Origin: Lutjanus erythropterus
Lineage: Eukaryota; Chordata; Actinopteri; Lutjaniformes; Lutjanidae
Assembly: GCA_020091685.1 (NCBI GenBank)
Contig: CM034603.1
Location: 15,293,596 to 15,357,595, forward strand
DNA length: 64,000 bases
Direction: 5' to 3'
Made by a program: the position numbers and the translations under genes. How positions within the stretch are numbered: the stretch's first letter is position 1; each line of letters begins with the position of its first letter. Shown in pieces: positions 62,401 to 64,000 of this stretch. Below the pieces are notes generated by a model that made no database searches, had not been told where the DNA came from, and was given only the letters and a program-made list of their open reading frames with translations.

Positions 62401-62830
62401 GAAGTATAAGAGCGCACTCAGTAGAGTGCAGATCCCCGCCAAGCAACAGATGGTGAAGCGCCTATTGCAATGCCAGTTCAACTATCGTATGCAACCAGCA
62501 GGAATTACCAAACATGGCCTGCACATAGATTGTCCTTACTTGAAACTGAAGCAGTTGTTCATCACTTGGATGGACAGACGTGACCAGTGACCTTGGACCG
62601 ATTTAATCAGTTCATCTTTGAGTCCAAGTGAACATTTGCAGTTTAAAGAAAGGCGTTCTTGAGATATCTTATTTGCAAGAGCAGGATGACCTGAAAACAT
62701 AATGCCTCTAGCCTTAAAAGCATAAAGGCATGATTATCCTAAAAAGTCCTTCAACATACAGTCATGAATGTGCACAAAAAAATTGGCTGATCGGTCCAGT
62801 AGTATTGGAGATAAGCTCTGGACAAAGTGT
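62400..62830 (+). repeat. Longest copy of the 'cataatgcc' interspersed repeat
   Basis: Ordered blocks: 'gagtgcagatccccgccaag', 'cctattgcaatgccag', 'gaccagtgaccttgg', 'atcagttcatctttgagtcc', 'ggcgttcttgagatatc', 'gaaaacataatgcctctagc', 'tcaacatacagtcatgaatg', 'tccagtagtattggagat'. The first blocks also occur at 29930-30300, and the last ones at 30480-30596 and (minus) 12740-12990. So the window holds several partial copies of one longer repeat, and this one joins both halves. An AC-rich microsatellite (about 62843-62887) follows. Confidence 0.6.
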
Positions 62831-62899
62831 AGGTGCAGTGATCACACACACACACACTCACTTACTCACTCACTCATGCACACACAGAAGCGACTGTAT

Positions 62900-64000
62900 G
62901 ATCCTCACCAGGCTTACGTATCGGGGGGATAAAAAGTGACGGTGAGCTTTCTTCTGTTTTGGTTCCCCCTTGCAGCACCAACACCACCATTCAGCTTTCA
63001 CTTCACCACGATTACAGTTGTGCACGCAAATGCTTTCTGCGCTGCTATTTAAGAGCTGGTATGAGGTGACGATACTGCCATAATTATTGGATACAGAACT
63101 GATATCATCAGTCTAGATACCAGACTATCAGACAGGTTTTATACAAAATCAGAGGTTAGTCAAACTTACTTGGGGGAGAAAGGCAAATGTTGAAATTATC
63201 CCACTGCATGATATAAACATCAATCACAGCTTACAGATCAACTTCCTGATTCAAATTTGAAATGCACAGTCTTTATGTGCAATGAGAGATTATGAAGCAA
63301 CATTTCAGGGCATTTACATAAAGTGATTTAGATCATCTGGATAATCTGTCACCATGTTCTGAATAACTTTGAAGTGTACAACATTACCCCGACCAACAAA
63401 GAAGATAGTACTATAAAAGAGGGGTCCAAGTTGTCATAAACCTGAGCTTTCCTTTACCTAATCTTGTCAAAAATGCAGTTTGATTTTTTTGATGATGACG
63501 ATTCACTCTTTAATCTGGATGCGTCCCCACTGACATGGAGTGCAGACAGAAATAAACGTGACAAAGACTCAGTAAATGTGAAGAGATTAGTTCTGCAGGC
63601 AGGATTTTTAATATATCCACAGCCCTTAACTGTAACACATTTTATTTAGCAGAGAGACTGATGATGTCCTATTCAGTCACTTAATTAGTTTTGTGTCCTT
63701 TTGGAAATTCATTGTGTGCCTGCGGCAATCGTCAGACAATTACAAGCAAACACAGTAATAGAATGGATATGAAAGATCTATAATAATATAGATTATTCTG
63801 GTCTATACATATGAACAAAGGGAATTTCTGGTACTGTAGATATCGGCGTGACAAAACTCTTCCTAATGAAGTTACTGCAGCCCCAGTCATGATAAAACCG
63901 ACCTCAAATAGACATTCAGCACGTTTGCCCTGCTGACAGGTAGTAATGGATTTCACCTGAGAGCAAGCAAGAGAGGCAGAGAAAGAAAAAGTGATACAGG
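62900..64000. other. No supported gene
   Basis: A 61-codon frame at 63464 opens with an Asp-rich peptide (FDFFDDDDSLF) but has no splice support. Nothing else recognised to the end of the window. Confidence 0.4.

Noticed and set aside
29..64000. CRISPR array, operon, prophage or bacterial system
   Set aside because: No regularly spaced repeats, no compact co-directional genes and no bacterial start signals; the sequence is vertebrate.

Overview
The window looks like a vertebrate nuclear genome, almost certainly a teleost (probably a percomorph fish). It has long non-coding stretches, GT/AG-bounded exons, (CA)n/(TG)n microsatellites, one CpG-rich promoter block in an otherwise CpG-poor background, and many repeats of kinds familiar from fish: short hAT-type MITEs, tRNA-derived SINEs and non-LTR retrotransposon pieces. 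Nothing bacterial or phage-like is present. Most long open frames are chance frames or lie in repeats.

Layout. (1) 1-25.2 kb, read on the minus strand, is inferred to be part of a very long first intron. It belongs to a gene whose first coding exon (signal peptide, start 25291, donor after 25207) lies in the CpG-rich block 25.0-25.7 kb. This stretch holds MITEs (72-337, 11417-11765, 16782-17092, 23100-23616), a foldback repeat (7250-7815), a LINE-derived fragment near 1.7-2.2 kb, SINEs and microsatellites, and no other exon I can support. (2) About 1.9 kb away and facing the other way, a plus-strand multi-exon gene begins (ATG 27195). I assembled it by hand from splice sites and reading phase: 27195-27573, 28354-28394, 42835-43057, 50825-51161 and 51508-51646, with AATAAA at 51650. 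All junctions keep phase. I do not recognise the protein. Two oddities stand out: the second exon needs a GC-AG donor, and an otherwise open third exon carries an in-frame TGA ten bases before its donor. An alternative exon at 38941-39036 also fits the phase. (3) The introns of that gene and the region to 64 kb hold more MITEs, SINE and LINE tails (one with a perfect 12-bp target-site duplication), twin 53-bp palindromes at 33.1 kb, a pair of ~0.5-kb direct repeats flanking the last two exons, and a decayed reverse-transcriptase fragment at 56.3-57.5 kb (minus strand).

How the genes relate: the two genes are head-to-head with a shared ~1.9-kb intergenic region, which may hold a divergent promoter. 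Nothing in the sequence shows a functional link between them. The most interesting item is the unrecognised plus-strand gene, whose best exon (50825-51161) contains no ATG and is easily missed by simple ORF finding. All exon calls rest on splice-site and phase logic only; no transcript or homology search could be run.
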